Shown here piece by piece: positions 28,886 through 37,109 of a stretch of 64,000 nucleotides of DNA. The DNA comes from Lactococcus lactis. Its GTDB lineage: Bacteria; Bacillota; Bacilli; Lactobacillales; Streptococcaceae. The position numbers were made by a program, and so were the translations under genes. Numbering within the stretch: the stretch's first letter is position 1; the number at the start of each line of letters is the position of its first letter. The stretch spans positions 372,001 to 436,000 of the forward strand of contig NZ_CP118969.1 of assembly GCF_029023865.1 (NCBI RefSeq), given 5' to 3'. The notes beneath the pieces were generated by a model that worked only from the letters and a program-made list of their open reading frames with translations, had not been told where the DNA came from and made no database searches.

Positions 28886-29077
28886 TTAACAGTGCCCGTC
28901 AACATTTTCGTTAATCCATTTTTGATTTTCCTCATCAAAAATTCTTAAAGAACGTTGCGAACGTACAAAATCAATGATTTCTTTACGATTTAGCTTTGTT
29001 TTACTGACAGCCGAGCCAACAGTAACAATTTCCATTTTTTCGATGAGTGATTGAAGAATTTCGTATTGATTTTCCAT
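28886..29077 (-). CDS. Hypothetical 63-aa protein
   Basis: I do not recognise a family. The 63 residues are soluble and helical, with a basic middle (KTKLNRKEIIDFVRSQRSLRIF) and an acidic C-terminus ending DGHC. A good SD (AAGGA, 6-nt spacer) supports translation. The gene contains an exact TTACTGACAG on the plus strand (29001-29010), read in-frame as part of AVSKT. It lies alone between convergent rsmI and the end of mvk. Confidence 0.6.
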   Translation of the reverse strand: MENQYEILQSLIEKMEIVTVGSAVSKTKLNRKEIIDFVRSQRSLRIFDEENQKWINENVDGHC

Positions 29078-29113
29078 AAGTTATCCTTAGTGCAAATTGA
29101 TAGATTCATTTAT

Positions 29114-29142
29114 AACAAAAAAAGATGGTCATCAACCATCTT
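29114..29142 (-). terminator. Terminator after mvk
   Basis: On the minus strand AAGATGGT/ACCATCTT stem, then TTTTTTTG. The stem overlaps the mvk stop codon. Confidence 0.85.
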
Positions 29143-30073
29143 AAAATGAGTAAATCCAAGTATTTTTAGCGCCATTTTTTAGAAGACGTTGACTGATACG
29201 AATAGCATCTTTTTCATTTTCAGCAAGGGCAACCATGACGCCACCTAGCCCTGAACCAGTTAATTTAGCACCAAGTGCACCATTTTTACGAGCGGTTTCG
29301 ACTAAATTATCTAGACGTGGATGAGAAACTCCCAAATCAGATAATCTTTCGTGAGCTTTATTCATGACATGACCAAATTCTTTGAGTTTGTCTGTCATCA
29401 AAAAATCTTTTGAATCGGTCGCTAATTGACCTAAATGATTAATTGAATCTTGTGTTTTTTCTTTTTCTTCAACAAGTTTTTCGCGAACAATATTGATGGC
29501 TTGACTCGTAAAGCCGTGAACACCAGTATCGCCAATCACGATAAAACCATGAAGATTGAGTTCAAAGGGTTCAATTGTGCTGTCTTTAATAAACCACAAA
29601 GGGTGTTCAGAATTTACAGTTGCCACATCAATTCCAGAAGATTTTCCGTGAGTAATATTTTCTGAAAAGTTGGCATAAAAGAGTAAATCTTTTTGCGGAA
29701 GTTCAGCATCAAAGAAATCATAAAAAGCTCTGATAATGGCAGTTGCCAATGAAGCAGAAGCTCCCAAGCCACGTCCTTGAGGAATATTTGAATCAATTTC
29801 TAAAGAGAATGGCATTTTTGATGAATGAAATTTAGAGAGTAAGCGCATAATGAGTTGACGAATTCCTTCAAATTCATCTCCCATTAAATCAAGTCTTCTA
29901 CGAAATTCGTTATTTTCAATGTATTGGCCATATTTTGATGAGGTAATTGTCACTGTAGTTTTAAGAATTGTTACAGGTAAGGCAATTGCTGGCTGACCAT
30001 ATACAACGGAATGTTCTCCAATTAAGATTAGTTTGGAATGGGCAATTCCCGTCCCCATTTTATTGATAGTCAT
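29141..30073 (-). CDS. mvk: Mevalonate kinase
   Basis: Phosphorylates mevalonate, first kinase of the mevalonate route to isopentenyl diphosphate. The 310-residue GHMP kinase shows IGEHSVVYGQPAIALP near the N-terminus, the GHMP ATP loop GRGLGASASLATA, and LTGSGLGGVMVAL near the C-terminus. A TTG three codons upstream is only 2 nt from the AGGAG SD, so the ATG at 30073 is preferred. It is divergent from mvaD, unlike the single-direction streptococcal cluster. Confidence 0.9.
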   Translation of the reverse strand: MTINKMGTGIAHSKLILIGEHSVVYGQPAIALPVTILKTTVTITSSKYGQYIENNEFRRRLDLMGDEFEGIRQLIMRLLSKFHSSKMPFSLEIDSNIPQGRGLGASASLATAIIRAFYDFFDAELPQKDLLFYANFSENITHGKSSGIDVATVNSEHPLWFIKDSTIEPFELNLHGFIVIGDTGVHGFTSQAINIVREKLVEEKEKTQDSINHLGQLATDSKDFLMTDKLKEFGHVMNKAHERLSDLGVSHPRLDNLVETARKNGALGAKLTGSGLGGVMVALAENEKDAIRISQRLLKNGAKNTWIYSF

Positions 30074-30377
30074 TATTAACAATTCTCCTGCTAGATTAGT
30101 TTCTCATTTTGAAAATGTGAACTGCAAATTAGCATATTTTGGTTAAATTAAAGTCTTATCGAAGGAAAAATTCGATAAACTTTTTCCAATATCATAATTA
30201 TGAATACAAAAACGTACCTGACAATTTTATAAAATTTCCTCTTGAAAATCAAGTTTTTGTTTCTCTTTTGGCTGTAAATTCATCATTTAGTCTGAAAAAT
30301 GTATTTTTTAGTGTAAAAAATAACTTATTGAAATGATAGGAGAGAAGAAAGAATCAAATTTTTGATATAATAGTTTC
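30074..30377. other. Divergent control region of the mevalonate genes
   Basis: About 300 AT-rich bases. Seen: a perfect hairpin TTATCGAA-N7-TTCGATAA (30156-30178), a CATTTTGAAAATG palindrome near the mvk start, and the extended -10 of mvaD at its right end. An SD-like AGGAGAG at about 30340 has no start codon after it. A 65-codon open frame here has no SD and looks spurious. Confidence 0.6.
30363..30371 (+). promoter_or_regulatory. Extended -10 promoter of mvaD, leaderless type
   Basis: TGATATAAT ends 6 nt before the ATG at 30378; the intervening AGTTTC is not an SD. Confidence 0.65.
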
Positions 30378-31334
30378 ATGAAAAATATTGTTACTGCAAG
30401 GGCGCATACAAATATCGCCTTGATTAAATATTGGGGAAAAGCGGATATCGCTCTAAATATTCCAACAACCTCTTCTTTGTCAATGACTCTGGAGCCATTT
30501 TATACAACAACCTCTGTTGAATTTACTGACAATGAGTCTGATTCCTTGATTTTGAATTCTGAAGTGGCAGATAGCAGCCGTGTCAGTCAATTTTTGGAAA
30601 TGATGCGTGGACAATATGGAAATTTCCCTAAAGTAATGATTCAATCAGAAAATCATGTGCCAACAGCTGCTGGTTTGGCTTCAAGTGCTTCAAGTTTTGC
30701 TGCTCTGACAGCTGCTATGTTTGGACTTTTAGATTTAGAAAAAGATGATTCAGAAATGTCACGAATAGCTAGACGCGGTTCAGGGTCGGCTTCTCGGTCA
30801 ATTTTTGGAAATTTTTCAGTTTGGAATAAAGGAGAAGATCATCAATCTTCCTTTGCGGAATCTTTTTACAACGAAGATATTGGTCTTTCAATGATTGTTG
30901 CTGAAATCTCTGCTGAAAAGAAAAAAATGTCGTCAACTAAGGGCATGCAATTGGCACAAACTGCACCAACTTACAGTGCTTGGGTTGAAAAATCAGCCAT
31001 TCAACTGGAAGAAATGAAGCAGGCCATTTTAAATGCTGATATTGAAAAAGTTGGTCTAATTGCTCAGGATAATGCATTAGGTATGCATGAACAAAATCGT
31101 CTCTCTAACCAACCTTTTGATTATTTCACGCATGAAACAAGACGCGTGATTGACTTTGTGAATCAGGCTTACCAATCAGGATTGCTTGCTTTTGTGACTA
31201 TCGATGCCGGTCCAAACGTCAAAATTATTACTGACCACGCGACTGAAAAAATTCTCTTAGCTAAATTACAAGCGGAATTTCCAGAATTAACATTTGATAT
31301 CGCACGTGCTGGGGGCGCTTATGAATATCTCTGA
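30378..31334 (+). CDS. mvaD: Diphosphomevalonate decarboxylase
   Basis: ATP-dependent decarboxylation of mevalonate diphosphate to isopentenyl diphosphate. The 318-residue GHMP protein has NIALIKYWGKAD (12-23) and AGLASSASSFAAL, both diagnostic, with the catalytic Asp region FVTIDAGPNVK near the C-terminus. First gene of the mvaD-mvaK2-fni unit, with a predicted leaderless transcript. Confidence 0.95.
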   Translation: MKNIVTARAHTNIALIKYWGKADIALNIPTTSSLSMTLEPFYTTTSVEFTDNESDSLILNSEVADSSRVSQFLEMMRGQYGNFPKVMIQSENHVPTAAGLASSASSFAALTAAMFGLLDLEKDDSEMSRIARRGSGSASRSIFGNFSVWNKGEDHQSSFAESFYNEDIGLSMIVAEISAEKKKMSSTKGMQLAQTAPTYSAWVEKSAIQLEEMKQAILNADIEKVGLIAQDNALGMHEQNRLSNQPFDYFTHETRRVIDFVNQAYQSGLLAFVTIDAGPNVKIITDHATEKILLAKLQAEFPELTFDIARAGGAYEYL

Positions 31335-31341
31335 GAAGAAA

Positions 31342-32310
31342 ATGACAATCAAAGTGCCAGGAAAACTTTTTTTTGCGGGGGAATATTCAGTCACAAAAGA
31401 AGGAAATCTCGCCCTTATCACAACAATTGAAACAAATTTTGAAGTAAGAATTTCAGCTACTACAGGGAAATCAATTTTCAAAACAAATGTTGGACTGTCT
31501 GATTTTGAATTTTCTTTGTCTAAAATTGAATTTACTAAAGAAAATCCGTGGAATTTTGCACTGACAGCTTTAAAAAATACTTTGTCAGCTGCTGACAGCT
31601 TTGAAAAAAAATCTGTCAGTAAAATTTTATCATCATCTCCAGAAATTTCTCTTGAGATTGTCAGTGATTTAGGTTTTGGTGAAAATAAAAAAGGCTACGG
31701 CTCAAGTGCTTCAGTCGTTTGTGGTCTAGTTAATGCAGTCAATCAGTTTTTTGATTTGCAGTTGTCACTTGAAAAACGTTTTGAAATTGCCGCAAAAACG
31801 CATTTTGAAGTTCAAGGCTCAGGTTCAATGGGCGATATTGCTGCTATTATGTATGGTGGTTCTGTTTTTTATCAAAATCATAAGCGAGTCATACCTCTCG
31901 AAATTCCTTGGGCAACTTATGTGGTTCAAACAGGAAAAGCGGCAAAAACGAGTGAAAAAATAAAAATAAAGCTTTCTGATGAATTTTATCAAGCTTCAAA
32001 TGAGCTGGTCATTGAATTGGCAACGGCGATTGACATTCAAGATTTTGCTTTATTCAAAGAAAAGTTATCAGAAAATCAACTTTTGCTTTTGGAGAATATT
32101 CCAGAAGGTTATATGACTAAAGAATTAGCTATTGCTTTAAACTTACTCAATAGCTATCCTGAATTTGCTGCTAAAATCTCTGGGGCCGGTTTTGGGGAGA
32201 ATATTATTTTATTTGCTCAAAATACCCAAGCTATTGCTGAAGTCCAAAATAAATTATCGGAATATGGAATCAATCTTGAAAAATTTAAGGTTGCTCAAAA
32301 AAATAACTGA
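31342..32310 (+). CDS. mvaK2: Phosphomevalonate kinase
   Basis: Phosphorylates phosphomevalonate. A 322-residue GHMP kinase with VPGKLFFAGEYSVTKEG at the N-terminus and GYGSSASVVCG as ATP loop, ending with the GAGFGENIILFA region. In-frame ATGs lie at 31294 and 31321 inside mvaD; the one at 31342, 7 nt after the mvaD stop, matches the N-terminus of streptococcal enzymes. A block at 31559-31627 carries three copies of the CTGACAG word plus a near copy, in frame. Confidence 0.9.
   Translation: MTIKVPGKLFFAGEYSVTKEGNLALITTIETNFEVRISATTGKSIFKTNVGLSDFEFSLSKIEFTKENPWNFALTALKNTLSAADSFEKKSVSKILSSSPEISLEIVSDLGFGENKKGYGSSASVVCGLVNAVNQFFDLQLSLEKRFEIAAKTHFEVQGSGSMGDIAAIMYGGSVFYQNHKRVIPLEIPWATYVVQTGKAAKTSEKIKIKLSDEFYQASNELVIELATAIDIQDFALFKEKLSENQLLLLENIPEGYMTKELAIALNLLNSYPEFAAKISGAGFGENIILFAQNTQAIAEVQNKLSEYGINLEKFKVAQKNN
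31561..31627. repeat. Cluster of CTGACAG words inside mvaK2
   Basis: CTGACAG at 31561 and 31592, TTGTCAG at 31582, and CTGTCAGTAA at 31613, all within 67 bp of coding sequence. The last encodes SVSKI, the same peptide as the copy inside trePP. Confidence 0.8.
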
Positions 32311-32362
32311 GATAAGTCTGCTAAAAAGTAGAGTTAGATTTTAATGAATTGAGAAATAACTG

Positions 32363-33406
32363 ATGAAAACTGAAAAAGAAATCCATCAACATCGCAAAGA
32401 TGAACACTTATCGTTAGCTTATAAATATTGGCGTGAAGAAAAAAATCAGACCTCGGGCCTGACTTTTTCTGATAGTCGAATCATTCCTAATAGTTTGCCA
32501 GAATTATCTACTAAAAAAATCAACTTTTCATCAGAAGTATTTGGACAGAATTTTGAATTTCCTTTTTATATTGAAGCGATGACTGGTGGAACAGAGCGAG
32601 CAGATAAAATCAACCGTCAATTAGCAGAAATTGCGAAAAATCAACATTTAGCTATGGCGGTCGGCTCTCAATCGATTGCTTTGAAGTTTCCAGAACTAGC
32701 TGCTGGTTTCAGTGAAGTTCGTAAAATACACTCTTCTGGTTTTCTTTTTGCCAATATCGGCGCAGGTCATTCTCTAGAAAATGCCAAGCGAGCGGTGGAT
32801 ATGATTGAGGCAAATGCTTTAGAAATCCATGTCAATACAGCGCAAGAATTGCCAATGGATGAAGGAGACCGTGAATTTTATTGGTTAGAAAATATTAATG
32901 AAATTGCAAGTCAATTAGAAGTTCCAGTCATTGTCAAAGAGGTCGGTTTTGGAATTTCACAAAAAACCTTCAAAGCACTCGCAAAAACAGCTGTCTCAGG
33001 AATAAATATTGGGGGAGCTGGCGGAACTAATTTTGCTTGGATTGAACGTAAACGGAGTAAAAATGGTTTTAACTTGGATGAATTTGGTTTGTCAACGCTT
33101 GAGAGCCTTTTAGAAGCTAAAATGGCTGATAATAGAAAAAGTTTGATTGCAACAGGTGGAATTACTTCGGCTCAAGAGATTTTTAAATCTTTAATTTTAG
33201 GGGCTGATTTGTCAAGTTCTGCTGGTTTTATCTTGAAAAATCTTATGCAAACAGGGCCTGAAAAAGTAGAAGAAGTTATTGAACAATGGAAACAAGATTT
33301 GAATAAATTATTTGTTTTAACTGGTTCAAAAAATATTGAAGAATGTCGAAAGGTTGAGCTCCTTTACTCGACTAATATGCTTAATTTTATCCAACAAAGA
33401 AAATAA
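32363..33406 (+). CDS. fni: Type 2 isopentenyl-diphosphate isomerase
   Basis: FMN- and NADPH-dependent interconversion of isopentenyl and dimethylallyl diphosphate. The 347-residue TIM-barrel protein shows FYIEAMTGGTERADKIN, AVGSQSIAL, NIGGAGGTNFAWIE and the glycine-rich phosphate-binding ATGGITSAQE. It completes the mevalonate route in this cluster. The SD is weak (GAGAAATAACTG), suggesting coupling to mvaK2, 52 bp upstream. Confidence 0.93.
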   Translation: MKTEKEIHQHRKDEHLSLAYKYWREEKNQTSGLTFSDSRIIPNSLPELSTKKINFSSEVFGQNFEFPFYIEAMTGGTERADKINRQLAEIAKNQHLAMAVGSQSIALKFPELAAGFSEVRKIHSSGFLFANIGAGHSLENAKRAVDMIEANALEIHVNTAQELPMDEGDREFYWLENINEIASQLEVPVIVKEVGFGISQKTFKALAKTAVSGINIGGAGGTNFAWIERKRSKNGFNLDEFGLSTLESLLEAKMADNRKSLIATGGITSAQEIFKSLILGADLSSSAGFILKNLMQTGPEKVEEVIEQWKQDLNKLFVLTGSKNIEECRKVELLYSTNMLNFIQQRK

Positions 33407-33426
33407 TAAATTACAAATCAAATCAT

Positions 33427-33455
33427 TTGGCAATGGTTTCAAAAACGACTATAAT
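33427..33455 (+). promoter_or_regulatory. sodA promoter
   Basis: TTGGCA, 17 bp, TATAAT. TGAGAAT at 33455-33461 and ATTCTCA at 33491-33497 form a wide inverted repeat just downstream; a metal- or redox-responsive regulator is conceivable. Confidence 0.75.
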
Positions 33456-33563
33456 GAGAATAGAATTAAAAAAATAAACTAACTGAATTCATTCTCAATC
33501 TAGTCAAAATACCAAAGTATTAAGACTTCAAAATGGGTTCACATCTTAAAAGGAGAAATTACT

Positions 33564-34184
33564 ATGGCATTTACATTACCTGAACTTCCATACGCGCCAA
33601 ATGCGCTTGAACCTTTCTTTGACGAAGCAACAATGCGTTTGCATCATGGAAAACATCATCAAACTTATGTGAATAATCTTAATGCAGCAATTGAAAAACA
33701 TAATGAACTTGATGACCTTAGCCTTGAAGAATTATTGACAGATTTGTCAGCAATTCCAGAAGACATTCGTACAGCTGTTCGTAACAATGGTGGTGGTCAT
33801 TTGAACCATAGTCAATTCTGGCTTTGGCTTCGTCCAAACACTGACGGTTCTGAAAACCATGCTGACGGCGAAATTGGGGATGCAATTGCGAAAGAATTTG
33901 GTAGTTTTGAAACTTTCAAAACAGAATTTAAAGCTGCAGCCACAGGTCGTTTTGGTTCAGGATGGGCTTGGTTAGTTGTTGATGAAGCTGGAAAATTGAA
34001 AGTTGTATCAACTGCAAATCAAGATAATCCAATTTCTGAAGGGTTGACACCAGTTTTAGGACTTGATGTTTGGGAGCATGCTTACTATCTTAAATATCAC
34101 AATGTACGTCCTGATTACATTGAAGCATTCTTTAATCTTGTAAACTGGGATAAAGTTAACGAACTTTATGCTAAAGCAAAATAA
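33564..34184 (+). CDS. sodA: Manganese superoxide dismutase
   Basis: Dismutates superoxide. The 206-residue protein has the four metal ligands His27, His82, Asp168 and His172 ([24 protein letters not shown]) and the usual GSGWAWLV. Mn preference is inferred from family and organism. SD AAAAGGAGA. It has its own promoter and terminator. Confidence 0.97.
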
Positions 34185-34196
34185 AATGATGAATGA

Positions 34197-34226
34197 GGCT
34201 CTCCTTTAAGGAGAGCCATTTTTTAT
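34197..34226 (+). terminator. Terminator after sodA
   Basis: GGCTCTCC/GGAGAGCC stem, then ATTTTTTATTTT. Confidence 0.9.
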
Positions 34227-34343
34227 TTTAGAGAAACCTTTTTTAATATTAGACTATTCTTTTGGAACTTTATCTTATTTTTACAAAAAGATGTTTTAAG
34301 GAGATTTTTTTAAACTTAAATGTTTATATTTTCGATTAAATAG

Positions 34344-34371
34344 TGCTAAAATATTATTGTAATCGGTTACA
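34344..34371 (+). promoter_or_regulatory. cstA promoter with cre box over the transcription start
   Basis: Extended -10 TGCTAAAAT (34344-34352), then TGTAATCGGTTACA (34358-34371), a near-palindromic cre with two central mismatches. A CcpA site at the start point would block transcription in rich sugar. Confidence 0.6.
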
Positions 34372-34432
34372 TTTTTGTTCTAAAAAATATGGAAGGTCAA
34401 ATGCATTAATAAGTGCATAGGAATAGAGGATT

Positions 34433-36787
34433 ATGAAAGATATTGGAAACTCTTCAAACTTTACCGAAGAAGAAGAGCTATTTTTGTTGCGGAATAAACA
34501 AGGAAAAATTGTCGGAATTAAAGATTTAAAGCAGGCAAATTTTCAAGAAACAATGAAAGACTGGAAAAAACATTTACCAAAACCCAGTCTTCTATCAATT
34601 ATCATTTGGGTGGCGGTCGCTTTACTAGGGGGTCTTGCTTGGTCGTTGATTGCTCTGGCTCAAGGAGAGACGATTAATGCGATTTGGTTTGTTATTGCAG
34701 CAGTTTGTTCTTATTTGATTGGCTATCGTTTTTATGCTTTATATATTCAACGTAAGATTATGCGTCCAAATGATTTACGGGCAACTCCTTCGGAAAGCCA
34801 TAATGACGGAAAAGAATTCGACCCAACCAATCGAGTTGTTTTATTCGGTCACCATTTTGCTTCAATTGCTGGAGCTGGGCCTTTGGTTGGACCAGTTTTA
34901 GCGGCACAAATGGGTTACTTACCAGGGACAATTTGGATTATTTTCGGAGTTATTTTTGCCGGAGGGGTACAAGATATGCTTGTTCTCTGGTATTCTCATC
35001 GTCGTCGAGCAAAATCTATTGGGGCAATGGCTCATGATGAAGTTGGTAGATTTGCTGGTGGCTTGACTTCATTTATTGTATTTATCATGACAATGATTGT
35101 TCTTGCTGTTTTAGCTTTGATTTGTGTGACGGCGATGGCAAATTCTGCTTGGGCAGTCTTTTCGATTGGGATGACCATCCCAATTGCCTTGTTAATGGGA
35201 ATTTATTTGAAATATATTCGCCCAGGGCATGTGAATGAAATTTCAGCAATTGGTTTTATTCTCCTTTTAGTTGCTATTTTTGGTGGCCGTTGGGTTTCAG
35301 AATCTTCATTTGCGCATATTTTCATGCTTTCGCCAACCGCTTTAGTTTGGTGGGTCATGGGCTATACTTTTATTGCAGCAATTATCCCCGCTTGGATTTT
35401 ACTTACGCCTCGTGATTACTTATCTATGTTTATGAAAATTGGTACAATTGCTGTTTTAGCAATAGCTGTAGTTGGTGTGCGTCCAGATGTTACGATTCCA
35501 GCTCTGACTAATTTTGCACATAATACAGATGGTCCTGCTTTTGCTGGTTCCCTCTTTCCCTTCTTATTTGTTACGATTGCCTGTGGAGCCTTGTCTGGTT
35601 TCCATGTAATGATGTCTTCTGGAACAACGCCTCATTTGATTGCTAAAGAGTCACAAACGCGAATGATTGGTTATGGTGGGATGCTCTTTGAATCATTTGT
35701 TGCTATTATGGCTTTAGTCGCTGCGATTTCTCTTAATCCTGGAATTTATTATTCTATGAATACCCCTCAAGCTAGTATTCAAAAACTCGCAGCTTCAAGT
35801 TATCAAGCAGATAAAAGTGCCGAATATAATGCTGCCAAAGCAATTCCAAATGTAGCCATGATGCCTGATGGTTCAAAACTCAGTATTGACTGGGAAGGAA
35901 CGACTGGTGAAAAAGCACTTGAGCAAGTGGCAAAAGATGTAGGTGAACAATCAATCGTTTCACGAACTGGTGGTGCACCAACTTTAGCCGTTTCAATGTC
36001 AAATATTCTACATAAGGTTCCACTTATTGGTGGGACAAATATGATGGGATTCTGGTATCATTTTGCGATTATGTTTGAGGCGCTCTTTATCCTGTCAGCT
36101 GTTTCAGCGGCAACAAAATCGACTCGTTATTTACTTAATGATGCCCTGCGTGGCTTCAAAAAATTAGGTCGCTTAGGTGATGATGATTGGTTACCTAGTA
36201 AAATTATAACGACAGCAGTGATTGTTGGAGTTTGGGGTGCTTTGCTTTTGATGGGCGTTTCTGATCCGAATGGTGGAATAAAAATCATGTATCCGCTCTT
36301 TGGGATTTCTAATCAATTAATTGCGGCGGTAGCTCTAGCTATTGTTTGTGTCATGGTTATCCGTAAAGGTTATCTTAAATGGGTTTGGATTCCAGCACTT
36401 CCTTTAGTTTGGGATGTTTGTGTAACTTTTGCGGCCAGTTGGCAAAAAATCTTTTCAAATGATGTCAATATTGGTTACTTTGCTTCTTATTCAGCAGCAA
36501 AAGCCCAAGTGGCTTCTGGTAAATTATCTGGTCTAGCATTAACGAATGCGCAAGCAACCATGCGTAATACAATGATTCAAGGAAGTCTGTCAGTCATTTT
36601 CTTACTTTGTGTGGCTATATTATTAGTCATCTGTGCCTTTAAAGTTGCTAAAATTTTAAGAACAAATGAAGTTGGTGATAAATTTAGCTCAGAAGAAGTT
36701 TTTGAAGAATCAAATCTTTTTGAAACTTCAAGTTTCTGGCCTAGTAAGCTTGAACATAAGGTTTTAAAAAGTAAAGTTAATGAATAA
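34433..36787 (+). CDS. cstA: CstA-family carbon-starvation transporter
   Basis: A 784-residue membrane protein with many helices. VVLFGHHFASIAGAGPLVGPVLAAQ and the GGVQDMLVLWYSHRR segment are CstA hallmarks. Family members take up pyruvate or peptides on starvation; the substrate here is uncertain. It carries a ~50-residue hydrophilic N-terminal extension before the first helix and a hydrophilic C-terminal tail. The cre box at its start fits catabolite repression. Followed by a 20-bp TTACTGACAG terminator. Confidence 0.9.
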   Translation: MKDIGNSSNFTEEEELFLLRNKQGKIVGIKDLKQANFQETMKDWKKHLPKPSLLSIIIWVAVALLGGLAWSLIALAQGETINAIWFVIAAVCSYLIGYRFYALYIQRKIMRPNDLRATPSESHNDGKEFDPTNRVVLFGHHFASIAGAGPLVGPVLAAQMGYLPGTIWIIFGVIFAGGVQDMLVLWYSHRRRAKSIGAMAHDEVGRFAGGLTSFIVFIMTMIVLAVLALICVTAMANSAWAVFSIGMTIPIALLMGIYLKYIRPGHVNEISAIGFILLLVAIFGGRWVSESSFAHIFMLSPTALVWWVMGYTFIAAIIPAWILLTPRDYLSMFMKIGTIAVLAIAVVGVRPDVTIPALTNFAHNTDGPAFAGSLFPFLFVTIACGALSGFHVMMSSGTTPHLIAKESQTRMIGYGGMLFESFVAIMALVAAISLNPGIYYSMNTPQASIQKLAASSYQADKSAEYNAAKAIPNVAMMPDGSKLSIDWEGTTGEKALEQVAKDVGEQSIVSRTGGAPTLAVSMSNILHKVPLIGGTNMMGFWYHFAIMFEALFILSAVSAATKSTRYLLNDALRGFKKLGRLGDDDWLPSKIITTAVIVGVWGALLLMGVSDPNGGIKIMYPLFGISNQLIAAVALAIVCVMVIRKGYLKWVWIPALPLVWDVCVTFAASWQKIFSNDVNIGYFASYSAAKAQVASGKLSGLALTNAQATMRNTMIQGSLSVIFLLCVAILLVICAFKVAKILRTNEVGDKFSSEEVFEESNLFETSSFWPSKLEHKVLKSKVNE

Positions 36788-36791
36788 TGGA

Positions 36792-36836
36792 AAATAAAAA
36801 GTTACTGACAGGATTTCTGTCAGTAACTTTTTATTT
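36792..36836. terminator. TTACTGACAG palindrome terminator after cstA
   Basis: A 20-bp perfect stem, AAATAAAAAGTTACTGACAG with loop GATTT and full complement. Further copies or fragments follow at 36869 and 36925. Confidence 0.9.
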
Positions 36837-36868
36837 ATAATATAATCACTGACTTCAACGTTGAACAG

Positions 36869-36931
36869 CTGTCAGCAATTTTTTCTAATTTTAGCACCAT
36901 CAGTAAATTTTAAAAATAAAAATGCTGACAG
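36869..36931. repeat. Decayed CTGACAG copies between cstA and the helicase gene
   Basis: CTGTCAG at 36869 and CTGACAG at 36925 with T/A-rich flanks, plus CAGTAAATTT at 36901, which resembles the right part of another copy. Confidence 0.6.
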
Positions 36932-36987
36932 ATTTTAAAAATGAGTTTAAATAGTGGCAAGAACTGGTTTCTTAAATGTTTTTTTTC

Positions 36988-36996
36988 TGATATAAT
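36988..36996 (+). promoter_or_regulatory. Extended -10 promoter of the RNA helicase unit
   Basis: TGATATAAT; predicted start near 37003. Confidence 0.6.
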
Positions 36997-37013
36997 AGAA
37001 AAAAGTCCCTTCC

Positions 37014-37109
37014 ATGGATAAATCAGCAAAAACAGAGATTCGTCATTTTTTAAATGAAACGAATAATCCTCAACAAATGAAAGAAAAAAATGAAATTTAC
37101 AGACTTTAA
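37014..37109 (+). CDS. Candidate 31-aa ORF overlapping the helicase start
   Basis: An ATG 17 nt after the -10 box opens a 31-codon frame (starts MDKSAKTEIR, ends NEIYRL) that overlaps the helicase ATG by 20 nt in another frame. There is no SD, so translation is uncertain. If translated it would place ribosomes across the helicase start and could couple or limit its expression. Confidence 0.3.
   Translation: MDKSAKTEIRHFLNETNNPQQMKEKNEIYRL

Noticed and set aside
30139-30336. 65-codon open frame between mvk and mvaD
   Set aside because: Starts with TTG, no SD, composition of random AT-rich DNA and covers the hairpin and promoter area.
36792-36836. CRISPR or MITE interpretation of the TTACTGACAG copies
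   Set aside because: Spacing is irregular, there are no uniform spacers or target-site duplications, and no cas or transposase gene is present.
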